Part shown: positions 1-4,938 of the stretch, in pieces
Layout of the letters: the number at the start of each line of letters is the position of its first letter
How positions within the stretch are numbered: the stretch's first letter is position 1
Assembly (NCBI GenBank): GCA_947628195.1
Contig: CANQZB010000075.1
Span: 1 to 5,178, forward strand
Direction of reading: 5' to 3'
Length of the DNA stretch: 5,178 bases
From: an uncultured Clostridia bacterium
GTDB lineage: Bacteria > Bacillota > Clostridia > Christensenellales > UBA1242
Program-made: the position numbers and the translations under genes
Notes under the pieces: generated by a model
Database searches by the model: none
What the model was told of the DNA's origin: nothing
The model's input: only the letters and a program-made list of their open reading frames with translations

Positions 1-269
1 CCGGATATGAAGAGGCGGGCAAAGATATTGTTTGCAGTGCGGTTTCCGCTGTAACACAGGGCCTAGTAATAGGGTTGGAAAAAGTTTTAAAATTAAATGT
101 TAACAGCATAATAGATGAAGCTATTCCGCATTTAAGTGTAACAGTTAAAAATTTATCGGAACAAGAAAATAAAAGCGCACAAATTTTAATGCAAACGGCA
201 TATCTAACGCTTAAAGAAATTCGCGATGGTTACGCCAAATTTATTAAAATAAAGGAGAAGCAATTATGA
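1..269 (+). CDS. prp: Ribosomal-processing cysteine protease Prp (C-terminal part)
   Basis: The 5' end lies outside the window; bases 1-2 are the end of a split codon and the frame is open from base 3 to the TGA at 267-269. The visible 88 residues begin GYEEAGKDIVCSAVSAVTQ, the signature of Prp, the cysteine protease that trims the N-terminal extension of ribosomal protein L27 in Firmicutes and relatives. The Cys of DIVC (bases 33-35) is the expected catalytic nucleophile. In the S. aureus enzyme the partner His lies 12 residues before the Cys, so here it should be the codon just beyond the left edge. The split codon ending in CC fits Ala in the usual GHAGY motif. The rest is a small alpha/beta domain ending KIKEKQL. 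The stop overlaps the rpmA start as ATGA, so the two are probably translationally coupled; rplU is expected upstream. A TTG at 75 is internal, not the start. Identification is secure from motif plus gene order. Confidence 0.93.
   Translation, partial: GYEEAGKDIVCSAVSAVTQGLVIGLEKVLKLNVNSIIDEAIPHLSVTVKNLSEQENKSAQILMQTAYLTLKEIRDGYAKFIKIKEKQL
252..257 (+). promoter_or_regulatory. Ribosome binding site of rpmA
   Basis: AAGGAG lies 8 bases before the ATG at 266, inside the last codons of prp. It fixes the rpmA start and therefore the length of the L27 extension at seven residues. Confidence 0.85.
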
Positions 270-541
270 TATATATTCAATTATTTGCCCATAAAAAAGG
301 TGGCGGAAGCACCAAAAATGGCAGAGATAGTGAATCTAAACGCCTTGGCACAAAAGTTGGCGATGGTCAATTTGTGCAAGCTGGCTCTATTATAGTTCGC
401 CAAAGAGGCACTAAAATTTATCCAAGTGAAAATGTTGGCTTGGGTAAAGATTACACTTTATTTGCCCTTACAGACGGTGTCGTTCGTTTTAAGAAAGACG
501 CTAGAGGCAGAAAAGTTGCCGAAGTTGAAACTAAAGCATAG
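266..541 (+). CDS. rpmA: 50S ribosomal protein L27, with Prp-cleavable N-terminal extension
   Basis: The 91-residue product is L27 of the large ribosomal subunit; its N-terminal arm reaches towards the peptidyl transferase centre. The core is clear from AHKKGGGSTKNGRDSESKRL near the start and the later stretches GSIIVRQRGTKIYP, NVGLGKDYTLFAL and DGVVRFK. The protein starts MIYIQLF before the AHKKGG that normally opens the mature protein. In Firmicutes this extension (typically LQFF or LQLF before Ala) is removed by Prp, encoded immediately upstream. Cleavage here is inferred between Phe7 and Ala8. The extension is two residues shorter than the nine-residue MLKLNLQFF of S. aureus and lacks the Asn-Leu before Gln. 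The start overlaps the prp stop by four bases and a strong terminator follows two bases after the stop, so rpmA is the last gene of its transcript. The often-linked obgE does not follow. Confidence 0.97.
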   Translation: MIYIQLFAHKKGGGSTKNGRDSESKRLGTKVGDGQFVQAGSIIVRQRGTKIYPSENVGLGKDYTLFALTDGVVRFKKDARGRKVAEVETKA

Positions 542-542
542 T

Positions 543-565
543 AAAAGGTCGTAAGGCCTTTTTTT
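543..565 (+). terminator. Intrinsic terminator of the prp-rpmA transcript
   Basis: AAAGGTC and GGCCTTT pair around a GTAA loop (one G-U pair), followed immediately by a T run to 565. It begins two bases after the rpmA stop. The T run also pairs with the A run of the opposite-facing terminator at 572-594, so the DNA forms a larger perfect inverted repeat (553-565 with 572-584). Confidence 0.85.
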
Positions 566-571
566 GTTGTT

Positions 572-594
572 AAAAAAAGGCCTTATGGCCCTTT
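572..594 (-). terminator. Intrinsic terminator of the leftward gene(s)
   Basis: Read on the minus strand, AAAGGGCC, loop ATAA, GGCCTTT (one G-U pair if offset by one) is followed by seven T residues. It overlaps the last two bases of the stop codon of the leftward gene at 593-1327. It sits back to back with the rpmA terminator, and both use a TAAGGCC right-hand stem. Confidence 0.8.
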
Positions 595-1327
595 ACTTTA
601 AAAATCGTTCATCAAAATATAATTTGCATTGATAAATTAAAGCTAAAACAATATCTAAAACATACAACAAAACAAATGCAACAATTAATACAAAATGAAG
701 TTTAAACAAGCCCAAGCAGGTGATAAGCAGTGCGGTTATTGCCAGCGCAACAATAATTGGAAGCAGTTGAAACTTGTTAAATTTCGTTTTAACTTTTAGT
801 GTTTTGTTAATGTCTTTATTTTGTACATAAATGGTGCGTGAAAATTCGGGTTTAATTTCAAACAATTTGTTGCCGAAATGCGACTCTAACAATTCGTTTA
901 CAAAAGGCAATGGCAAAAATTGCAATTTTGGGCTAATCATGCTATCATTCGTTTTAAAAATGGACCTAACATAAACGTTATACGCTTCATTGCAAAAATT
1001 TTCCCAAACATTGTATTTAGGCATTACATTCACAATTTTGTTTTTGTCGCCTATGTTTTTAACAAATTCGTTAATAAGGTTAATATCTATTTTTAGGCTA
1101 GAGTAGTATATAACAATGTCATCTGCATCAAGCCGTGAAACAAGGTGATGAATTACTTCAGTTAAATTTTTTGTGTACACCGCACTTGCAGGCTGGCCGA
1201 ATGTTTTAAACAGCGAAACAAGATTTGCTTTTACAACAAAATGCACATCATTGCCCAAATGTGTTGTTATTGTGTTGAGCTTGTTGTTGAAATTTTCAAT
1301 ATCGTCAACCACAAATATAATTTTCAT
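593..1327 (-). CDS. Hypothetical protein with two C-terminal membrane segments, possibly a degenerate GT-A-like protein
   Basis: I do not recognise this 244-residue protein by family. Residues 1-185 look soluble, with alternating hydrophobic strands and helices (KIIFVVDD at 3-9, VHFVVK at 28-33, DIVIYYSSLKID at 70-81, KIVNVMPKYN at 97-106). Two hydrophobic segments follow at about 187-208 and 210-233, then a short tail YFDERFLK. A roughly 185-residue Rossmann-like domain followed by two membrane helices is the layout of small polyprenyl-phosphate glycosyltransferases (family GT2, DPM1/GtrB type). The strand where those enzymes have a DxD motif reads IYYSSLKID here, so catalysis by that mechanism would be unlikely. 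This fold assignment is inference. The ATG at 1327 is preceded by AGAGGGTG six to seven bases away and by a good promoter, which supports this start. The XRE gene lies 80 bases upstream on the same strand. No signal peptide is visible. Confidence 0.8.
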   Translation of the reverse strand: MKIIFVVDDIENFNNKLNTITTHLGNDVHFVVKANLVSLFKTFGQPASAVYTKNLTEVIHHLVSRLDADDIVIYYSSLKIDINLINEFVKNIGDKNKIVNVMPKYNVWENFCNEAYNVYVRSIFKTNDSMISPKLQFLPLPFVNELLESHFGNKLFEIKPEFSRTIYVQNKDINKTLKVKTKFNKFQLLPIIVALAITALLITCLGLFKLHFVLIVAFVLLYVLDIVLALIYQCKLYFDERFLK

Positions 1328-1331
1328 AAAA

Positions 1332-1339
1332 CACCCTCT
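1332..1339 (-). promoter_or_regulatory. Ribosome binding site of the leftward two-TM gene
   Basis: On the minus strand AGAGGGTG ends four bases before the ATG at 1327. Its GAGGG core sits at a normal distance and supports the chosen start. Confidence 0.7.
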
Positions 1340-1349
1340 AATTGTTAAT

Positions 1350-1377
1350 ATTATATAAAATTTAATTTAATATGCAA
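1350..1377 (-). promoter_or_regulatory. Probable sigma-A type promoter for the two-TM gene
   Basis: On the minus strand TTGCAT (1372-1377) and a perfect TATAAT (1350-1355) are separated by 16 bases. Transcription would begin near 1343, giving a leader of about 16 bases that still contains the ribosome binding site. It lies in the 80-base gap after the XRE gene, where I see no terminator, so the gene could also be read through from upstream. Confidence 0.55.
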
Positions 1378-1407
1378 AACATTTAACCCACTTTTGAATA
1401 TATAACA

Positions 1408-2277
1408 TTATTTTATATCGTTTTTTTCTTTAAAGAAATCATATCCAAAATCATCGTCTTCTATGCTTTCATGCTTTTTTTGACCTTTTGAATTAGATTC
1501 TTCTTTGCCGTTAATTGTTTTATTAGATTCTGTATAATTTTTAGCCGTGTCCAAATCTTCTTTAGATTCTGCTACGGGTGTATTGTTTTCTTCTTTATTA
1601 ACAAGGTCTGTTTTTTCTAATTCTTTTTCCTTTTTAAGTTCTTTAGATTTACGCCTTTTTTCCTTTTTTATTTGCCTTGTGTTTTTGCCCATTTCAGATT
1701 TTTTAATTAAAGCAGACCACAAAATAATTGCAATTTGAAGAGGAATGCCCAAGAAATAAATCATCCAGATATTGTATTTTATTAACTGCAAGTGGATGCC
1801 CACAATTATTGACCAAAGCAAAATTGTTAAAATAGGGAACAGCAAGAAATTTTTGCCCCAAATGGAATTGAACACTATTAGCACTATGCAGGAGGCAGGA
1901 ACGGCCCATAAAAATACAAGGGGATAAGATATTTTGCCAACAAGTTGCAAGGTTACAAATATAATTGTTGCGCACATCCATACTGCACTTACAGCCAACA
2001 AAGTAATAATTAATTTTGCCGGCAAAAGCCTATCCTTTACTTTTGTGGGTTTTTCATTTATTTCAAAATTTTCATTTGCCAAGTCGTTAAGAGTAACATT
2101 GTAAAAATTTGCCAAATCATACAGAACTTCTATGTTTGGAAGGGAATCCCCAGTTTCCCATTTTGAAATAGATTTATCGGAATAATTGAACTTTTCAGCC
2201 AATTCAAGTTGCGTTAACTTATAATATTTCCTCAATTTTAATAGGTTTTGACCTATTATTTTATTAATCTTCAGCAT
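1408..2277 (-). CDS. XRE-family helix-turn-helix protein with four membrane segments and a charged C-terminal tail
   Basis: The 289-residue product starts with a classic HTH_3 (Cro/C1, XRE) DNA-binding domain at about residues 9-63. It contains LTQLELAEKF, YSDKSISKWETGDSLPNIE and LYDLANFYNVTLNDL, the normal helix pattern of the family. Four hydrophobic segments follow at about 88-110, 118-140, 144-164 and 169-191. The last ~98 residues are highly charged (Lys/Glu/Asp/Asn), with a basic stretch at 203-221 (KKEKRRKSKELKKEKELEK) likely to be helical, and an acidic end around DDDFGYDFF. An HTH domain joined to several membrane helices is common in Firmicutes. Such proteins are presumed membrane-tethered regulators that respond to an envelope signal, but this one's target and signal are unknown. 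An even number of segments would leave the HTH and the tail both in the cytoplasm. The minus-strand AAGGAG lies only four bases before the ATG. Autoregulation from the divergent region is plausible. Confidence 0.9.
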   Translation of the reverse strand: MLKINKIIGQNLLKLRKYYKLTQLELAEKFNYSDKSISKWETGDSLPNIEVLYDLANFYNVTLNDLANENFEINEKPTKVKDRLLPAKLIITLLAVSAVWMCATIIFVTLQLVGKISYPLVFLWAVPASCIVLIVFNSIWGKNFLLFPILTILLWSIIVGIHLQLIKYNIWMIYFLGIPLQIAIILWSALIKKSEMGKNTRQIKKEKRRKSKELKKEKELEKTDLVNKEENNTPVAESKEDLDTAKNYTESNKTINGKEESNSKGQKKHESIEDDDFGYDFFKEKNDIK

Positions 2278-2281
2278 AATG

Positions 2282-2287
2282 CTCCTT
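2282..2287 (-). promoter_or_regulatory. Ribosome binding site of the XRE gene
   Basis: Minus-strand AAGGAG, four bases before the ATG at 2277. The spacing is short, but no alternative start fits the HTH domain better. Confidence 0.7.
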
Positions 2288-2314
2288 ATTTTTAATTAAC
2301 AATTCTCTTTTATT

Positions 2315-2343
2315 ATTTTATCATAAATCCAAGGGAAATACAA
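2315..2343 (-). promoter_or_regulatory. Candidate promoter of the XRE gene
   Basis: On the minus strand TTGTAT (2338-2343) and TAAAAT (2315-2320) are separated by 17 bases. The leader would be about 30 bases. Both boxes are one base off consensus or slightly more, and the region is very AT-rich, so chance matches are possible. Confidence 0.45.
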
Positions 2344-2378
2344 CTAAAAATGCCTTAAAAATAAATAAAATTTTAATA

Positions 2379-2399
2379 ACTCTCATAAAAGTAGAGAGT
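2379..2399. repeat. Inverted repeat in the divergent intergenic region (possible operator)
   Basis: ACTCTC at 2379-2384 and GAGAGT at 2394-2399 are perfect six-base arms around a nine-base spacer. They lie between the leftward XRE promoter and the rightward glycosyltransferase promoter. This is GC-richer than its surroundings. A regulator-binding role, for example for the XRE protein, is inference only. Confidence 0.4.
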
Positions 2400-2400
2400 A

Positions 2401-2429
2401 CTATAATTTCATGGGTTTTACTATTATAG
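2401..2429. repeat. Second inverted repeat, followed by a T run
   Basis: CTATAAT at 2401-2407 and ATTATAG at 2423-2429 are perfect seven-base arms around 15 bases, followed by A and eight T at 2431-2438. The arms are AT-rich, so a stable RNA hairpin is unlikely. It could be a second operator half or a weak attenuator-like element, or chance in AT-rich DNA. Confidence 0.3.
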
Positions 2430-2448
2430 ATTTTTTTTGACAGAAATG

Positions 2449-2478
2449 TTGATAAATTATGAAATTTTATGATATTAT
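2449..2478 (+). promoter_or_regulatory. Candidate promoter of the glycosyltransferase pair
   Basis: TTGATA (2449-2454) and TATTAT (2473-2478) are 18 bases apart, and a TG at 2470-2471 gives an extended -10 (TGn). Transcription would begin near 2485, leaving a leader of about 50 bases before the ATG at 2537. A consensus TTGACA also occurs at 2437-2442, but the best -10 at a proper distance from it is poor (TGAAAT at 2460-2465). This promoter lies downstream of the ATG at 2459, which argues against using that codon. Confidence 0.5.
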
Positions 2479-2521
2479 AAGCAACGAATTGAAGATAATA
2501 ACGTTTTCAATTAAGGGGGAT

Positions 2522-2533
2522 AAGGAGAAGGAG
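2522..2533 (+). promoter_or_regulatory. Doubled ribosome binding site of the first glycosyltransferase gene
   Basis: AAGGAG occurs twice in direct succession (2522-2527 and 2528-2533), ending nine and three bases before the ATG at 2537. The first copy has the normal spacing. It decides the start at 2537 over the in-frame ATG at 2459, which has no such site. Confidence 0.85.
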
Positions 2534-2536
2534 AAT

Positions 2537-3796
2537 ATGCAAGATTTAATTTCAATTATTATACCATGCTTTAATGCTGGTAAAACAATTGCGCGCACTT
2601 TAAATAGTGTTCGTGAACAAGATTATAAAAATTTAGAGATTATTATTGTTAATGATGGAAGTAAAGATAATACTTTAGAAGTTGCCAACAAATATGCAAA
2701 TTTAGATAACCGCATCCGCGTTATAACACAACAAAACGCAGGCGTATCTGTTGCACGCAACAATGGCCTACATAGCGCAAAAGGAAATTATATTGTTTTT
2801 CTTGATGCGGATGATAACTACACAACACCATACGCATTAAGCAAAATGCTAAAAAGATTAAAAGATACAGACGCTGATATGTGTGTTTGTAATTTTACTC
2901 ACCCATGTTTTGAACAACATTTGTCAAGCGGGGTATATGATTTAACTGATGAAAATCAATTTTTTAACTATTTTCAGGATTTCTTTGCTTATGGCATGCC
3001 ATGGAACAAAATAACTAAGCGGGAATGCTTAACAGAAAACTTTGCTAAGGGAATTACCTTTAATGAAGATGAGTTGTTTAATTTGGACAATTTACACAAC
3101 ATTAAAAAGGTCGCATTAATAGATCATGTTTATCATAACTATTATTGCGCGCCATATAATCCACAAGCCGTTGCAAGTGCAGTTAACTCTATCTATTCTG
3201 CAGATAAATTATCTCAAAAGAAAAGCACTGCATGGCATTCGGCTATGAAAAATCATGAGTACAGAGTGGCTTCAATATCTAAATTTTTCCCTCAATATAA
3301 AGAGGAAATGCAATATATTAGATGTTTTGATTTCTTTTTCTGGGATTTCTTTCTTATGGCAAAAAATAGAATGCCTGAAGATTATATTTCGTTTACTCGT
3401 AAAGCAATTTTTGAAGAAGAGTTGTTCCAAAACGCTTTAAAGGATAAAGAGAGATATGGTTTAAAACTGAAAAAATATACAAATGCAGATATTGATGAAT
3501 TTGTAAAACTTGCCTACTATGCGTTTAGGGATATTAAGGCATACAACAAAAAAATGTCTATGTACAAAGTATTTTTAGGCTTGTTTGGGCATTTCTTCTA
3601 TAACATTACTGAAAACGCAAATAGCAAAGATGTGTTAGTAAGTGCAATGCTAAGCCTTAACAATAACTCAACTGCAGAAGCAATATATGTAAATTCTTTA
3701 TTGGAAATGAGGGATTTACAATCGGTATCAAAACAATGCCGTATCATATTATTTGATAACAATATGGCAACTTGGCGTGGTGTTACTGCCAAATAA
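2537..3796 (+). CDS. Family 2 glycosyltransferase, catalytic motifs intact
   Basis: The 419-residue protein begins with a GT-A (Glycos_transf_2) domain over about residues 4-205: ISIIIPCFNAGKTIARTL, then VNDGS (38-42, nucleotide-binding Asp40), NAGVSVARNNGL with the family Arg74, and FLDADDN with the metal/donor DxD at 90-93. Later come PWNKI (155-159) and FNEDELFN (175-182), where Asp178 matches the usual catalytic-base position. Such enzymes transfer a sugar from a nucleotide donor to polysaccharide, glycolipid or glycoprotein acceptors; donor and acceptor cannot be read here. Residues ~206-419 form an extra, mostly helical C-terminal region that I do not recognise, shared with the downstream paralogue (IKAYNKKMSMY, YVNSLLEM). 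No signal peptide or true membrane helix is seen, so it is probably cytoplasmic. The start at 2537 is chosen over the ATG at 2459 because of the doubled AAGGAG and because the domain begins at once. The next gene starts 11 bases after the stop, suggesting an operon. Confidence 0.93.
   Translation: MQDLISIIIPCFNAGKTIARTLNSVREQDYKNLEIIIVNDGSKDNTLEVANKYANLDNRIRVITQQNAGVSVARNNGLHSAKGNYIVFLDADDNYTTPYALSKMLKRLKDTDADMCVCNFTHPCFEQHLSSGVYDLTDENQFFNYFQDFFAYGMPWNKITKRECLTENFAKGITFNEDELFNLDNLHNIKKVALIDHVYHNYYCAPYNPQAVASAVNSIYSADKLSQKKSTAWHSAMKNHEYRVASISKFFPQYKEEMQYIRCFDFFFWDFFLMAKNRMPEDYISFTRKAIFEEELFQNALKDKERYGLKLKKYTNADIDEFVKLAYYAFRDIKAYNKKMSMYKVFLGLFGHFFYNITENANSKDVLVSAMLSLNNNSTAEAIYVNSLLEMRDLQSVSKQCRIILFDNNMATWRGVTAK
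2549..2650 (+). repeat. 5' copy of a duplicated glycosyltransferase segment
   Basis: Codons 5-38 of the first glycosyltransferase gene match 3817-3918 of the second without gaps. By my count 85 of 102 bases are identical, and 7 of the 12 differing codons are synonymous. This shows that the two genes arose by tandem duplication. Confidence 0.85.
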
Positions 3797-3801
3797 AAGG
3801 A
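3796..3801 (+). promoter_or_regulatory. Ribosome binding site of the second glycosyltransferase gene
   Basis: AAAGGA begins on the last base of the upstream stop codon and ends six bases before the ATG at 3808. It supports 3808 over the in-frame ATG at 3772, which lies inside the upstream gene. Confidence 0.75.
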
Positions 3802-3807
3802 AATTCA

Positions 3808-4938
3808 ATGGAAAAAATATCAATTATAATACCTTGCTTTAACGCTGAAAATACAATTTTACGCACTTTAAACAGTGTTAGGGAACAAGATTATAAAGAT
3901 TTAGAAATTATTTTGGTTAACTATGGTTCAACCGATGAAACGTTATCTATTTTAAATAGATATAAAGAGATTGATGAAAGGTTTATTGTTATAACTACAA
4001 AAAACAATGGCTTTGCAAGTGCTTGTAACGAGGGGTTAAAAGCAAGCACCGGTAAGTACATAATGTTTTTAACAACATTTAATAATTACACATCCCCATA
4101 CTCACTTTCTATAATGATGAAGGGGTTAAAAAGGGGCCTAAATGCAGATATGTGCATTTGTAATTATGATAGTAATTATTTTAAGAGTGATTACAGATAT
4201 AAAACATATTTTTTAAACAGAATGTTTGATGTTAAATCTTTTATACAACAAGATGTAGCATATATTTGGAACAGACTAATTAAACGCACATGTATAACTG
4301 AAAATTTTCAAGAAAATGTTGTTTGTGAAGATAAAATATTCTTATATCAAAATTTAAAAAATGTTCGCAAAGTTGTTACAATAGCAGATTCTCTAATCAA
4401 TTGTTTTAAAGATGAAGTTGGTTCTGAAAATTATTTAAAAAATAGTTTAAATAGCGATGTTTTAAATAAAGTTTATTCTGCTTTAGATACAATTAACAGC
4501 AGATTTGTTAAAAGTATAGCTAAAATTGACATAAAAAAGGAATTGCAATTTTATTATAGATTAAATTCGTTTTTAATTGCAGTTAATAATTTCTTTTATG
4601 CAGAAAATGAGGGCGATTTTAAAGAGTTTTGCAAAAAATATTTAAAAGAAGTTTTAAAAGAACTTCCTGCTAACGGATTAAATTTAACGGAAATTAACGA
4701 GGAAAACTTAACCCAATTTGCAAAATTGATTTCATATTCAATAAACGAAATAAAAACTTACAACAAAGATATATCAACATATTTAGTTTCGTGCTTTATA
4801 TTATCTAAAATTTTCTTTACCGTTTCAACCAAGTTAGACCTTGCTGACTTTTTAACGATACCATATCAAAAGAAGAAAATTAAAGAGATTACTTATGTTA
4901 ATAATCTCTTTGAATTAAATTCATTAAACCTAATTTAA
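3808..4938 (+). CDS. Glycosyltransferase family 2 paralogue with degraded donor-site motifs (probable pseudoenzyme)
   Basis: This 376-residue protein is a full-length paralogue of the gene just upstream: it opens ISIIIPCFNAENTILRTL, and both share NSVREQDYK, ADMCICNY-like and YVNNLFEL stretches. The hallmark GT2 residues are changed. NDGS has become NYGS (Tyr39 for Asp40 of the sister), the Arg of ARNNGL is Cys73 (ACNEGL), and LDADDN is LTTFNN (89-93), removing the whole DxD. ED at 174-175 and WNRLIK at 154-159 remain. Without the uridine-binding Asp and the metal-binding DxD, ordinary GT2 catalysis is not expected. The frame is nonetheless open throughout, with its own ribosome binding site and terminator, so it looks expressed. 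It could be a non-catalytic partner or regulator of the sister enzyme, a glycan-binding derivative, or a duplicate in early decay. The segment STYLVSCFILSKIFF (323-337) is moderately hydrophobic and might touch the membrane. Its 3' end overlaps the converging sodC by four bases. Confidence 0.9.
   Translation: MEKISIIIPCFNAENTILRTLNSVREQDYKDLEIILVNYGSTDETLSILNRYKEIDERFIVITTKNNGFASACNEGLKASTGKYIMFLTTFNNYTSPYSLSIMMKGLKRGLNADMCICNYDSNYFKSDYRYKTYFLNRMFDVKSFIQQDVAYIWNRLIKRTCITENFQENVVCEDKIFLYQNLKNVRKVVTIADSLINCFKDEVGSENYLKNSLNSDVLNKVYSALDTINSRFVKSIAKIDIKKELQFYYRLNSFLIAVNNFFYAENEGDFKEFCKKYLKEVLKELPANGLNLTEINEENLTQFAKLISYSINEIKTYNKDISTYLVSCFILSKIFFTVSTKLDLADFLTIPYQKKKIKEITYVNNLFELNSLNLI
3817..3918 (+). 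repeat. 3' copy of the duplicated glycosyltransferase segment
   Basis: Codons 4-37 of the second gene, the partner of 2549-2650 (about 83% identical bases by my count). Similarity drops after this segment, where the NDGS motif has changed to NYGS. Confidence 0.85.

Noticed and set aside
75..269. A separate small gene starting with TTG
   Set aside because: The same frame is open to the left edge and encodes the Prp signature, so the TTG is internal.
1173..1358. 61-codon plus-strand open frame over the start of the leftward two-TM gene
   Set aside because: Antisense shadow with no supporting ribosome binding site or motif.
1703..1981. 92-codon minus-strand open frame
   Set aside because: It lies within the membrane region of the XRE gene in another frame, with no ribosome binding site or recognisable motif; a shadow.
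2402..2407. Perfect TATAAT as an additional plus-strand promoter
   Set aside because: There is no -35-like hexamer at 16-18 bases and no TGn extension; it is also an arm of an inverted repeat in AT-rich DNA.
2411..2440. Nine-codon leader peptide frame (ATG GGT ... TGA) before the glycosyltransferase operon
   Set aside because: It has no ribosome binding site, lies upstream of the preferred promoter and shows no run of regulatory codons.
2459..2536. In-frame ATG giving the first glycosyltransferase 26 extra N-terminal residues
   Set aside because: No ribosome binding site precedes it, it lies upstream of the likely transcription start, and the added residues are not part of the GT-A domain. 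The ATG at 2537 has a doubled AAGGAG.
3255..3792. Short open frames (plus 3255-3440, minus 3598-3792) inside the first glycosyltransferase gene
   Set aside because: Shadows in other frames of a well-supported gene.
3772..3807. In-frame ATG giving the second glycosyltransferase 12 extra residues
   Set aside because: It lies inside the upstream gene without a ribosome binding site. AAAGGA before 3808 and the alignment with the paralogue favour 3808.
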